DNA of 64,000 nucleotides from Xanthomonas sontii (GTDB taxonomy: Bacteria > Pseudomonadota > Gammaproteobacteria > Xanthomonadales > Xanthomonadaceae), in assembly GCF_040529055.1 (NCBI RefSeq), contig NZ_CP132342.1, positions 4,896,001 to 4,960,000 on the forward strand, given 5' to 3'. The notes below the pieces were generated by a model. That model did not search any database. It was given only the letters and a program-made list of their open reading frames with translations, and had not been told where the DNA came from. Shown here piece after piece: positions 1 through 8,426 of this stretch; position 1 is the stretch's first letter, and each line of letters opens with the position of its first letter. The position numbers and the translations under genes are program-made.

Positions 1-412
1 GCAGGCCCTCGATCTGCAGCTCGCTGCCGTCGGCGATGCGCAGCAGCCACAGCTTGTCGCCGAAGGCGAAGCGACTCTGCGAGCGGGTGCGCGGATGGAT
101 GCGCAGCCCGGCCAGCTTGAGTTCCGGCTGCGCGACCTGGGCGATGCCGGGCAGCGCAGGCAACTGCAGCATCGCCGCCAGATCGCGCCGCGGGCTCAAC
201 GACAACTGCGGCGGTCGCGGCGCATCGACGATGGCCTGCAGTGGCGCCGACGGCAGTTGGTAGCCGCTGTCCGCAGGATCGGCGGCGGCAGCCGCCGCAG
301 GTGCCGAGGCCGCGTTGGCGGCGGCGCTGCCGGCCGCGGCCAGGGCCGCGCACAGCAGGCCGCAGACCGGCCTGGCGACACGGCGGCGCCCGCGCACTGT
401 GATCTGGTTCAT
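1..412 (-). CDS. S9 family peptidase (prolyl oligopeptidase type), N-terminal part
   Basis: The frame is open from an ATG at 412 to the left window edge, giving 137 residues of a protein cut by the window. It starts with a basic segment and an Ala-rich hydrophobic stretch that looks like a signal peptide, so an exported enzyme is likely. The following part, with [20 protein letters not shown] and [19 protein letters not shown], resembles the start of the beta-propeller of exported Xanthomonadaceae S9 peptidases, which cleave short peptides. The catalytic domain lies outside the window, so the call rests on N-terminal resemblance only. It is divergent from ahcY. Confidence 0.7.
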
Positions 413-523
413 CTCTTCCCCTTTCCTTCGCATCGATCGAACCAGCGACGGTAGCAGGGCCGGCGCGTCCCGCCCCCTGTCGATGGTTGGGCTTGGGCAT
501 GCCATTGCCCGCCCCGACCCGCG

Positions 524-554
524 TTCAAGCGCCACACGCGGCAGCCGCTATAAT
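524..554 (+). promoter_or_regulatory. Putative ahcY promoter
   Basis: A perfect TATAAT at 549-554 lies just upstream of the SAH riboswitch. A weak -35 candidate (TTCAAG, 524-529) is 19 bp upstream of it. Transcription would start near 561, so the whole riboswitch would be in the leader. The -10 is clear and the -35 is poor. Confidence 0.55.
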
Positions 555-563
555 CGGTTACCC

Positions 564-660
564 CTTGCGCCGAGGGGCGCTGCGACCGGATCGAGACAGG
601 ATTCTCCGTCTCCAGATCCGGCCAGGCTCGGCGCGAGGCTTGAGCGACAACGGCGCCCGG
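564..660 (+). promoter_or_regulatory. SAH riboswitch upstream of ahcY
   Basis: The leader matches the S-adenosylhomocysteine aptamer in sequence and pairing. P1 pairs GCGCCGAG (568-575) with CTCGGCGC (627-634). An inner stem pairs CCGGATC (586-592) with GATCCGG (615-621), extended by GAGAC/GTCTC (593-597/608-612). A pseudoknot pairs GGGCGC (575-580) with GCGCCC (653-658). The conserved GAGGGGCGCTGC and CCAGGCTCGG blocks are present. SAH riboswitches activate ahcY when SAH accumulates. The ahcY start is 38 nt downstream, so control of translation or of early termination are both possible. Confidence 0.9.
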
Positions 661-698
661 ACTTCGCGAGTTTCTCGCCATTGACCGGAGCTTTATCG

Positions 699-2144
<1,446 letters not shown>

Positions 2145-2175
2145 GTCATCGGCAGGACATCGCCAGGCAGACCAG

Positions 2176-2203
2176 AACGGGCGCCGCGAGGCGCCCGTTT
2201 TTT
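2176..2203 (+). terminator. Rho-independent terminator of ahcY
   Basis: The stem AACGGGCGCC / GGCGCCCGTT (2176-2185/2190-2199) with a 4-nt loop is followed by an uninterrupted run of T. It starts 31 nt after the ahcY stop. Confidence 0.9.
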
Positions 2204-2349
2204 GTGCGACCGGCGCTGCGAGCGTGTGGAGACAGGGGGCTGGAAATTCGTAAGGAGCGAAAGCCGCAGACATCGTCACCTTGCGCAGTCCCTGCTGCAA
2301 GCGGCCTTTTCCGGCCAGTCGGCCGACGCGCCTGTCCAGCCAGGCCGTC

Positions 2350-2369
2350 TGTACCACACCTGTGCTACA
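2350..2369 (+). promoter_or_regulatory. Possible operator of the toxin-antitoxin operon
   Basis: TGTACCACA and TGTGCTACA form an inverted repeat (one mismatched pair) separated by CC, 31 bp before the antitoxin start. Ribbon-helix-helix antitoxins usually repress their own operon by binding such repeats. The role is inferred from position and symmetry. Confidence 0.4.
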
Positions 2370-2400
2370 TTGATTCCACACCAATCGCCTGGAGCTCCCC

Positions 2401-2685
2401 ATGAGCACCACAACCATCCGCCTGCCGGACGCGCTCAAGGCCCGCGTCGCCAAGGCCGCGGAAGCGGCCGGCACCACGTCGCACAACTTCATCCTGGAAG
2501 CCATCGCCGAGAAGGCCGAGCTGGCCGAGCGGCGCGTCGACTTCCATGCAGAGGCCGAGCGCCGTTGGGGCGAATTCCTCGAAACCGGCGAGAGCATTCC
2601 CTGGGACGAGATGCGTCGCTATCTGATGGAACGCATTGAGGGCAAGGACATTCCCCCTCCCGCCGCCCGCAAGTTCGCGAAATAG
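2401..2685 (+). CDS. CopG/ribbon-helix-helix antitoxin
   Basis: This 94-residue protein begins with MSTTTIRLPDALKARVAKAA, a typical ribbon-helix-helix DNA-binding segment in which the first strand (TTIRLP) pairs across a dimer, followed by two helices. The charged C-terminal half (about residues 45-94) is the expected toxin-binding region. A ParE/RelE-type toxin gene follows after 1 nt. Antitoxins of this type neutralise the toxin and autorepress the operon, and an inverted repeat lies just upstream. Family assignment is firm. The specific partner target is unknown. Confidence 0.85.
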   Translation: MSTTTIRLPDALKARVAKAAEAAGTTSHNFILEAIAEKAELAERRVDFHAEAERRWGEFLETGESIPWDEMRRYLMERIEGKDIPPPAARKFAK

Positions 2686-2686
2686 C

Positions 2687-2986
2687 ATGGCGCACGTCGA
2701 GTTCCTGCCCTCTGTCAACGAGGACCTACGGCGCATCATCGGCCATCTGGAACAACACGAAGCCGAGCATATCCAAGAGCGTCTGAGCGAGATCGTCAGC
2801 GCATCGAACGTGCTGACGGACAATCCGCTGATCGGCCGGCTGACGCGCCATGATCTGCGTGAACTGGTGATTGGCCAAGGCGCTCAGGGATATATCGCCC
2901 TCTACCGATACGTGGTGGCGCTGGATACCGTCTTTGTCCTGGCGATCCGCGCACAACGCGAAGCAGGCTATGCACGCGATGCATGA
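2687..2986 (+). CDS. ParE/RelE superfamily toxin
   Basis: This 99-residue protein begins one base after the antitoxin stop, so the two are almost certainly cotranslated. It has the compact ParE/RelE layout: a first strand (VEFLPSVNEDL), a helical hairpin, then DNPLIGRLTRHDLRELVIG, YIALYRYVVALDTVFVLAIRAQREAGY as the closing beta-sheet and tail. ParE-like members poison DNA gyrase and RelE-like members cut ribosome-bound mRNA. The conserved Arg-rich end (RAQREAGY) is more typical of ParE-like proteins, but the target cannot be fixed from sequence. An earlier in-frame start overlaps the antitoxin and is less likely. Confidence 0.82.
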   Translation: MAHVEFLPSVNEDLRRIIGHLEQHEAEHIQERLSEIVSASNVLTDNPLIGRLTRHDLRELVIGQGAQGYIALYRYVVALDTVFVLAIRAQREAGYARDA

Positions 2987-3344
2987 AACCGGGGCCGGTG
3001 CCCACGCTGATCTGGTCGATGCGTTGCTTGCCTGATTTGCTGTCACTGCCTCCCATGGCGCGGGCTAGCGCGGCACTTCGCAACCGAGGATGACATGCTG
3101 AGTGTTCCCCGCCGCAAACTGGCGATCGCGAAGCCAAGCGCCCGTGCCGGGTCGTAGCACGGCGTCGACCAGACCAGACACGATGCGCGCGGCTGCAGGC
3201 GCGGTTCGCCTATACACCAACGGGATAGCCTAGTCCGGCAGCGGCATGGCCGCAGACGCCGAATGCGATAAAGCCCAACTACTTCCGACGCCGCCACTCG
3301 CAGACCGGACATCGCCGTCAAGCGCTTACGACGGCGTGAATCTC
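2987..3344. other. Intergenic stretch without a supported gene
   Basis: The 358 bp between the toxin gene and the convergent methyltransferase gene hold only short overlapping frames without recognisable protein features. No clear terminator or repeat was seen. Confidence 0.5.
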
Positions 3345-4106
3345 TCAGGCCGTGCGCTCACTGGCAGGCACGTACACCGAGATCTGGATCCGGCTGCGCC
3401 CGTGATACGGCGTGCGTGCCCAGTCGCTCCAGCGCGCCTCCAGGCGCAGGCCGGCGATCTGCGCCATCAGGTCCAGCTCCGATGGCCACACATAACGGCG
3501 GCGCTCGCTGAAGATGCGCGTACCGGATTCGCCCAGTACCACCACGCGCTGGTCGATGCGCTGCTGCAGCGGATCGGGCTGCGAGCACACCAGCATCACT
3601 GCCGCGCCATCGCCGTCGGTGTCCGACACGTCCAGCACCTGGCTGACCTTGCCGCCGCTTTCGAACACCTCCGCACCCGGCACCGCGCTCTGGATCAGCA
3701 AGCGGCCGTCGGGCGCCAGGCAGCGCGCCGCGTTGACCATGCAACGCAGCTGCTCGGCCTGCGTCAGCAGATACCCGAATGCCGCCACCGCGTAGATCAG
3801 GCCGAACGGCCCGCATACCGGCATGTCGGCGAAATCGGCGCAGACCAGGTGCAGGCGTTCGCTGCCGGGCTTGGCACGCAAGGCCTCGAGCATCGCAGGC
3901 GAATTGTCGATACCGGTGACCGGCACATCGCAGTGCGCGAGCGGCAAGCCAATGCGGCCAGTGCCGATGCCCAGTTCCAGCGCCGCACGGCCCGCGGCCA
4001 GCTCGGCGAGGACACCGACGCACCGCTGGGTGACGGCGGCAGGCCAGCGATCGTAGAAACGGTCGTAGATCGCGGCCAGGCGATCGTACTCGTGGGTCAC
4101 GGGCAT
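3345..4106 (-). CDS. Class I SAM-dependent methyltransferase
   Basis: From the ATG at 4106 this encodes 253 residues starting MPVTHEYDRLAAIYDRFYDRW, the usual entry of small Rossmann methyltransferases. Motif I is ALELGIGTGRIGLPLA, which binds SAM; the acidic motif II region is VTGIDNSPAML, and CADFADMPV is the motif III region. Longer starts at 4192 or beyond are open but add a Cys/Arg-rich segment that looks non-coding. The substrate is unknown. The gene is divergent from the 26-codon YIYTY peptide gene with 283 bp between starts. The cittilin pathway, which has a similar core peptide, also uses a methyltransferase, so a tailoring role is a reasonable but untested inference. Confidence 0.75.
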   Translation of the reverse strand: MPVTHEYDRLAAIYDRFYDRWPAAVTQRCVGVLAELAAGRAALELGIGTGRIGLPLAHCDVPVTGIDNSPAMLEALRAKPGSERLHLVCADFADMPVCGPFGLIYAVAAFGYLLTQAEQLRCMVNAARCLAPDGRLLIQSAVPGAEVFESGGKVSQVLDVSDTDGDGAAVMLVCSQPDPLQQRIDQRVVVLGESGTRIFSERRRYVWPSELDLMAQIAGLRLEARWSDWARTPYHGRSRIQISVYVPASERTA

Positions 4107-4322
4107 CCGCAGCCACTCGTTGCCGAAGTGGCGCGACCATAGCACGCAGCGATGGCGACGCAGTGGCCACACGTGCAGGGCGGCACCCTGCATGGCAGGC
4201 GCGGCGATGCGCTGCAATCGCGTGCGACACACGCCACAAAACTGCAGATGACATGCGCATTGCAGTTGGCCGCGCTTCAGTCTTTTGCTTGCGCCGCCGC
4301 ATCCAAGCGAGGATGCTTTTTC

Positions 4323-4349
4323 CGCGCCTGCCACGCTGAGGCAGGCGCG
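4323..4349 (+). promoter_or_regulatory. Hairpin in the leader of the peptide gene
   Basis: A perfect 10-bp stem (4323-4332 with 4340-4349, 7-nt loop) lies 40 bp before the start of the small peptide gene. No T-run follows on either strand, so it is not a standard terminator. It may stabilise the mRNA or mark an operator. Confidence 0.4.
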
Positions 4350-4389
4350 ACAATCGCAACAGATCCCCCGCTCAATCAGGAGTATCGCC

Positions 4390-4470
4390 ATGAAACGCCT
4401 TTTTGATTCGCTGTCGCGTTGGGTGCAGAGCCTCGGTGGCCGCAGGCTCGGCTACATCTACACCTACTGA
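4390..4470 (+). CDS. Predicted RiPP precursor peptide with YIYTY core
   Basis: This 26-residue peptide starts MKRLFDSLSRWVQSLGGRR and ends LGYIYTY. AGGAG (4378-4382) lies 7 nt before the ATG, the best Shine-Dalgarno sequence in this locus. The first 15 residues look like a basic amphipathic leader helix, GGRR (16-19) could be a processing site, and the C-terminal YIYTY holds three Tyr side chains. A P450 gene follows. In Myxococcus, cittilins are made from a precursor of about the same length with a C-terminal YIYY core crosslinked by a P450; here a Thr is inserted before the last Tyr. The assignment combines sequence, neighbours and that precedent; no product is proven. No dedicated protease or exporter is adjacent. 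Confidence 0.78.
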   Translation: MKRLFDSLSRWVQSLGGRRLGYIYTY

Positions 4471-4504
4471 CCTCCCCCGCCACCGTCGCGTGGCATGACC
4501 GTGC

Positions 4505-4529
4505 GAGAGGGGGCGACCCGCCCCCTCTC
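4505..4529 (+). promoter_or_regulatory. Strong hairpin between peptide gene and P450 gene
   Basis: A perfect stem of about 10 bp (4505-4514 with 4520-4529, loop GACCC) begins 35 nt after the peptide stop. It lacks a T-run. Such a structure could protect the 3' end of a short precursor mRNA or let only part of transcription continue into the P450 gene, giving more peptide than enzyme. This is inference. Confidence 0.45.
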
Positions 4530-4638
4530 CCCAGCGCTCTCCGCTTCGCACGGCCGCACGCCCGTTCGCCATCGGCTCCATGTCCCCTCCTGCGTCACGG
4601 TGTGACCCGCCGACACGGCTATTCGTGCGGATCTGCAC

Positions 4639-6027
4639 GTGACCGATCCGCACCCGCGCCCGCCAGGCCCACGCGGGCACTGGGCATTCGGCAACCGGCA
4701 GGCTTTCGCCACCGATCCCCTCGACTTCCTGCAAGGCTGCGCACGCACGCATGGCGACGTGGTGCGGATCGCCGAGCGCACCTATCTGCTCGCAGCACCA
4801 AGCGCGATCGCCACGGTGCTCGGCGACGACGGCAGCCTCTACGCCAAATCCGATCCGGATCCGCGTGCGCGGCGCGCTGCCTTTCCGGCATCGGTGATGA
4901 ACAGCGACGGCGAGGCCTGGCGGCGCAAGCGCCAGGCGCTGCAGCCCGCGTTCCGCGCCAGCCTGGTGCGCGACTACGCCGCAAAGGCGGCCGCCGCCAC
5001 ACAGGCGCTGCTGCGATCGCGCGACGACATCGACAACGTGCACGACCTGCGCCTGACCATGACCGCGCTCTGCGCGCAACTGGGCGCCGGCTTCCTGCTC
5101 GGCGATGCGGTGCACGCGCCGGCGCTGCTGCGGATGCTGCCGATGGTCGATGCGATCCTGCAGCAGACGCGTACGCCGTCCGCGGCGCCGGCCTGGTGGC
5201 CGAGTGCCGGCAAGCGCCGCCTGCGTGCCGCACGCGGCGCACTGGACACCGCGCTGACGCAGATCCTGACGTCGCCACATTCTGATGGCGCAGACGCCTC
5301 GGTGCTGGAGCTGCTGCAACGCGACGCTCCGCAGGCCGACGACGACTGGTGCCGCGACGAAGCGGCGGCGATGCTGATGTCGGCGCTGGAGCCGATGGCG
5401 GCCGGCCTGACCTGGACGCTGTTGCTGCTGGCGCAACATCCATCGATCGCGCAGGCCGTGGCGGAGGAAGCCGATGCCCTGCCCGGTATCGACGGCGCAT
5501 CCGCCACGCCCTGCGCCGATGCGCTCGTCGAACGCCTGCCGCTGACGCGCGCCTGCGTGAAGGAGGCCATGCGCCTGTATCCGCCGGCATGGATGACCGC
5601 GCGCATCGCGCAACGCGACACCACGCTGGGCGGCTTCGCGGTGCCGCGCGGTACCCAGTTGATCGTCAGCCAGTGGGTGGTGCAGCGCGATCCGCGTAAC
5701 TTCTCCGCGGCGGACCGCTTCCTGCCGGCGCGCTGGCTGGACCCGGCGCAGACACCGGCGCGCTACACCTACTTTCCGTTCGGCGGCGGTCCGCGCAGTT
5801 GCATCGGCAGCCAGTTGGCGCTGGTGCAGATGACCGTGGTCGTGGCCGGCCTGTTGCGCGAGCGCACCCTGCACCTGGCGACGGATGCACGGCCACGGCC
5901 GTATCCGGCGCTGGTGCTGCGTCCACTCGATGTCCGCATCGCCTTGCGCCCGCGCACGACAACCCTGTCCCGCCAGTCGCCCGCGACGGCGCCCTTCCCC
6001 CGCACACCGGAAACCCCGCATGGCTGA
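4639..6027 (+). CDS. Cytochrome P450, putative peptide-crosslinking enzyme
   Basis: This 462-residue P450 has the proline-rich entry PRPPGPRG, the ExxR motif at E309-R312 (KEAMRLYPP), and the heme loop FGGGPRSCIG at 381-390 with Cys388 as axial ligand. The I-helix reads SALEPMAAGLTW: Glu251 is followed by Pro252 where most monooxygenases have Thr. Loss of this Thr fits a P450 that couples aromatic side chains rather than inserting oxygen, although it is not proof. The GTG at 4639 is the first start after an upstream stop at 4603 and has no clear Shine-Dalgarno sequence. The gene lies 168 bp after the YIYTY peptide gene and overlaps the next gene by 8 nt. An alternative is a P450 acting on an unrelated small molecule. 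Confidence 0.88.
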   Translation: MTDPHPRPPGPRGHWAFGNRQAFATDPLDFLQGCARTHGDVVRIAERTYLLAAPSAIATVLGDDGSLYAKSDPDPRARRAAFPASVMNSDGEAWRRKRQALQPAFRASLVRDYAAKAAAATQALLRSRDDIDNVHDLRLTMTALCAQLGAGFLLGDAVHAPALLRMLPMVDAILQQTRTPSAAPAWWPSAGKRRLRAARGALDTALTQILTSPHSDGADASVLELLQRDAPQADDDWCRDEAAAMLMSALEPMAAGLTWTLLLLAQHPSIAQAVAEEADALPGIDGASATPCADALVERLPLTRACVKEAMRLYPPAWMTARIAQRDTTLGGFAVPRGTQLIVSQWVVQRDPRNFSAADRFLPARWLDPAQTPARYTYFPFGGGPRSCIGSQLALVQMTVVVAGLLRERTLHLATDARPRPYPALVLRPLDVRIALRPRTTTLSRQSPATAPFPRTPETPHG

Positions 6028-6934
6028 TTCCACTGCCTTCGCCAAGACCCGGGAATACTCCAACCGCTTTTTCGATTCCGCCGCGTGGAACGCGCTGGAG
6101 TTTCGCGACGGCGACATCGTCATCGCCAGCTACGCCAAGGCCGGCACCACCTGGCTGCAGCAGATCGTCGCGCAGTTGCTGTTCGAGGGCGCGGCGGACG
6201 TCGACGTGTCGGCGATCTCGCCGTGGCTGGACGGCGTGTACCCGGACCGCGCCAGCAAGCTCGCGCTGCTGCAGGCGCAGACCCACCGGCGCTTCATCAA
6301 GACCCACCTCCCGGCCGATGCGCTGGTGATCAGCGATCGCGCCAAGTACCTGTACATCGGCCGCGATGGCCGCGACATCGCGCTCAGCCTGTACGACCAC
6401 CAGTGTGCGGTCAGCCAGGATGCGCAGGCGCGGCTGGATGCCGGCGCGACCGAACCGGGCAAGCTGCGCGTGGTGCCGCCGCCGAGCCTGCCGGTGGACG
6501 CCTACGTGGCACATTGGCTGGCCCACGACGGTGCGCCGTTCTGGCCGTTCTGGGAAGGCGTGCGCAGCTGGTGGCAGCAGCGCGCGCAGCCGAACGTGCT
6601 GCTGGTGCACTACGCCGATCTGCTGGTGGATCTGCCCGCGCAGGTGCGACGCATCGCCGCGTTTCTCGAGATCCCGATACGCGACGCCACCTGGGACAAG
6701 ATCCTGGCGCACTGCCAGTTCGACTACATGCGCCAGCACGCCGCGCGCTACGTGCCGCAGGGCGCCGGGCTGTGGCGCGAAGGCGGCAAGGCCTTCTTCA
6801 ACCAGGGCCGCAGCGGCCGCTGGCGCACGCTGTTGCCGGCGGCCGTGGCCGCCGACTATGAGGCGCGTGCGCAGGCGGAACTGGGCCGCGAGGCGGCGCA
6901 GTGGCTGGCGCAGGGCGCCGGGGCGACGCCATGA
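6020..6934 (+). CDS. PAPS-dependent sulfotransferase (Sulfotransfer_1 type)
   Basis: This 304-residue protein has the cytosolic aryl/alcohol sulfotransferase signatures in order: the 5'-phosphosulfate loop SYAKAGTTWLQQIV (around Lys40), the catalytic segment RFIKTHLP with His96, the 3'-phosphate segment YIGRDGRDIALSLY, and the C-terminal FNQGRSGRWRTLLP cap. Such enzymes transfer sulfate from PAPS to phenols, alcohols or amines. The ATG at 6020 overlaps the P450 end by 8 nt and the stop overlaps the next start by 4 nt, so the three genes are translationally coupled. A Tyr or Thr hydroxyl of the YIYTY peptide is the obvious candidate acceptor by context; the sequence itself does not show the substrate. 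Confidence 0.88.
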   Translation: MADSTAFAKTREYSNRFFDSAAWNALEFRDGDIVIASYAKAGTTWLQQIVAQLLFEGAADVDVSAISPWLDGVYPDRASKLALLQAQTHRRFIKTHLPADALVISDRAKYLYIGRDGRDIALSLYDHQCAVSQDAQARLDAGATEPGKLRVVPPPSLPVDAYVAHWLAHDGAPFWPFWEGVRSWWQQRAQPNVLLVHYADLLVDLPAQVRRIAAFLEIPIRDATWDKILAHCQFDYMRQHAARYVPQGAGLWREGGKAFFNQGRSGRWRTLLPAAVAADYEARAQAELGREAAQWLAQGAGATP

Positions 6935-7635
6935 GCCTGCGCATCATCGGCGCCGGCCTCGGCCGCACCGGCACCCTGTCGCTGAAGCTGGCGCTGGAGC
7001 ATCTGGGCCTGGGCCGCTGCTATCACGCCATGGAACTGGCCGCGCACCTGCGCCAGGCCTTGCCGCTGTGGGACGCGGCGATCGACGGGCAGGCGGACTG
7101 GGACACGCTGTTCGCCGGCTACACCGCCAGCGTCGACTATCCCGGCTGCTGCTTCTGGCGCGAGCTGGTCGCGCGCTACCCGCAGGCCAAGGTGATCCTG
7201 ACCGTGCGCGATGCCGATGCCTGGTTCGAGTCGGTGCGCAGCACCATCTTCGCCAGCGACGGCAGCGTGCCGGCCCTGTTCGGCGCCGAGGGCCAGCGGC
7301 TGAGTCAGTTCCTGCGCCGCGACTTCGCCACGCGCATCGACGATCGCGGCTTCATGACCGACTATTTCCGCCGTTGGAACCAGGCCGTCATCGCCAGCGT
7401 GCCGGCGCAGCGCCTGCTGGTGCTCGACACCGACGCGCAGACGGGCTGGGAGCCGCTGTGCGCCTTCCTGGGCGTGCCGGTGCCGGCACAGCCGTATCCA
7501 CGCGTGCATGCGCGCAGCGGCGGCGGCACGCAAGCGCGCCCGCTGCCCAGCGACCCGGCGCAACGCGAGCAACGCCTGCGCGCCTACCTGGACCGGCTCG
7601 CCGTCGAGGCGTTCGCAGCGCCCGCCGACGGCTGA
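6931..7635 (+). CDS. Sulfotransferase family protein (Sulfotransfer_4 type)
   Basis: The protein has 234 residues. It starts MSLRIIGAGLGRTGTLSLKL, where GLGRTGTLS is the PAPS-binding loop of the Sulfotransfer_4 family, followed by ALEHLGLGRCYHAMEL. VILTVRDADAWFESVRSTIF is the 3'-phosphate-binding strand-helix. It starts by an ATGA overlap with the first sulfotransferase and ends 12 bp from a convergent gene. It belongs to a different family from its neighbour, so the pair is not a simple duplication. Few bacterial members have known substrates. A second sulfation step on the same product, or an accessory role, are both possible. Confidence 0.82.
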   Translation: MSLRIIGAGLGRTGTLSLKLALEHLGLGRCYHAMELAAHLRQALPLWDAAIDGQADWDTLFAGYTASVDYPGCCFWRELVARYPQAKVILTVRDADAWFESVRSTIFASDGSVPALFGAEGQRLSQFLRRDFATRIDDRGFMTDYFRRWNQAVIASVPAQRLLVLDTDAQTGWEPLCAFLGVPVPAQPYPRVHARSGGGTQARPLPSDPAQREQRLRAYLDRLAVEAFAAPADG

Positions 7636-7647
7636 GCGCGCGTCCGC

Positions 7648-8421
7648 CTACAGCGAGAAGTTGCGCTTGATCGAGAACGACCAGGCGCCGTCGATCGGGT
7701 TGGAGACGTGCACCCGGCCCTCGCCATCCGCCACGCCGGTGGTGTAGCGGCGATAGACGCCAGCGCTGTTCCAGGCCCGTGCGTAGCTCAGGCCGAACTC
7801 GGTGCCGCGCCAGGTGCGGCTCAGGCCCACGCGCGCGTCGGTCCAGCCGTAGTCGGCGAAGTTGCGCACGTGCTGGTGGCCGGCGTGCACGCTGGCCTGC
7901 CAGTCCGGCGCCAGCGGTAGCGTGGCGTCCAGCGCCAGATAACCGGAACCGCGCGAGTGCCGGCCCTGGCCGACGCCCAGCGTGGCGCTGTTGTAGCCGA
8001 AGTAGTCGCGCGTCCAGGTGCTGGCGTAGGACAGTTCCAGCGTGCGCCAGTGCCCGGCGACGATGGCCTCGCCATAGTCGTAGCGCGTGCCGCTGGCGCT
8101 CATGCGCGCGCCGGGGTAGGCGTAGTGGTAGACGCCGGCGCGCCAGCCCCAGTCGCCATGGCTGGCCGCGTAGCCGGCATACACGTCCCACTCCACGTGC
8201 CCGCCTTCGATGAAGTACGGGCTCACGCCCGACGCCCAGGTGCCTGCGAACCAGCCGCTGTCGGCGGCCACGTCCAGCCCGCCCTGCAGCACCGGCCGCC
8301 CCCAGCTCTGCTCGAATCCGCGCGAGACGTAGTTCGAGGTCGCCGCCAGATTGGCACTGGCGGTCCCCGCCCAGGCCGGTGCGGCGACGCCCAGCGCCAG
8401 CAGCAGCGCTGCGCTGCGCAT
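7648..8421 (-). CDS. TorF family putative outer-membrane porin
   Basis: This 257-residue protein has a clear signal peptide (MRSAALLLALGVAAPAWA). The mature part starts with ASANLAATSNYVSRGFEQS, the hallmark of TorF-like (TIGR02001) beta-barrels, and continues with alternating aromatic strands such as WDVYAGYAASHGDWGWRAG and a C-terminus ending in Leu after SFSIKRNF. A role as an outer-membrane channel is inferred from family and fold. It begins 5 bp after a chemoreceptor gene and is probably cotranscribed with it. That pairing suggests uptake of the compound the receptor senses, but no ligand can be named. Confidence 0.82.
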   Translation of the reverse strand: MRSAALLLALGVAAPAWAGTASANLAATSNYVSRGFEQSWGRPVLQGGLDVAADSGWFAGTWASGVSPYFIEGGHVEWDVYAGYAASHGDWGWRAGVYHYAYPGARMSASGTRYDYGEAIVAGHWRTLELSYASTWTRDYFGYNSATLGVGQGRHSRGSGYLALDATLPLAPDWQASVHAGHQHVRNFADYGWTDARVGLSRTWRGTEFGLSYARAWNSAGVYRRYTTGVADGEGRVHVSNPIDGAWSFSIKRNFSL

Positions 8422-8426
8422 GGCGC

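Noticed and set aside
2987..3344. Additional small genes after the toxin
   Set aside because: Frames are short, overlap on both strands, and lack ribosome binding sites or recognisable motifs.
4107..4391. N-terminal extension of the methyltransferase up to 4391
   Set aside because: The added residues are Cys/Arg-rich, unlike the family, and cover the peptide gene's leader; the ATG at 4106 fits the family start.
4372..6123. 583-codon minus-strand frame over the P450
   Set aside because: It has no motif and is antisense to a P450 with intact heme, ExxR and proline-rich motifs.
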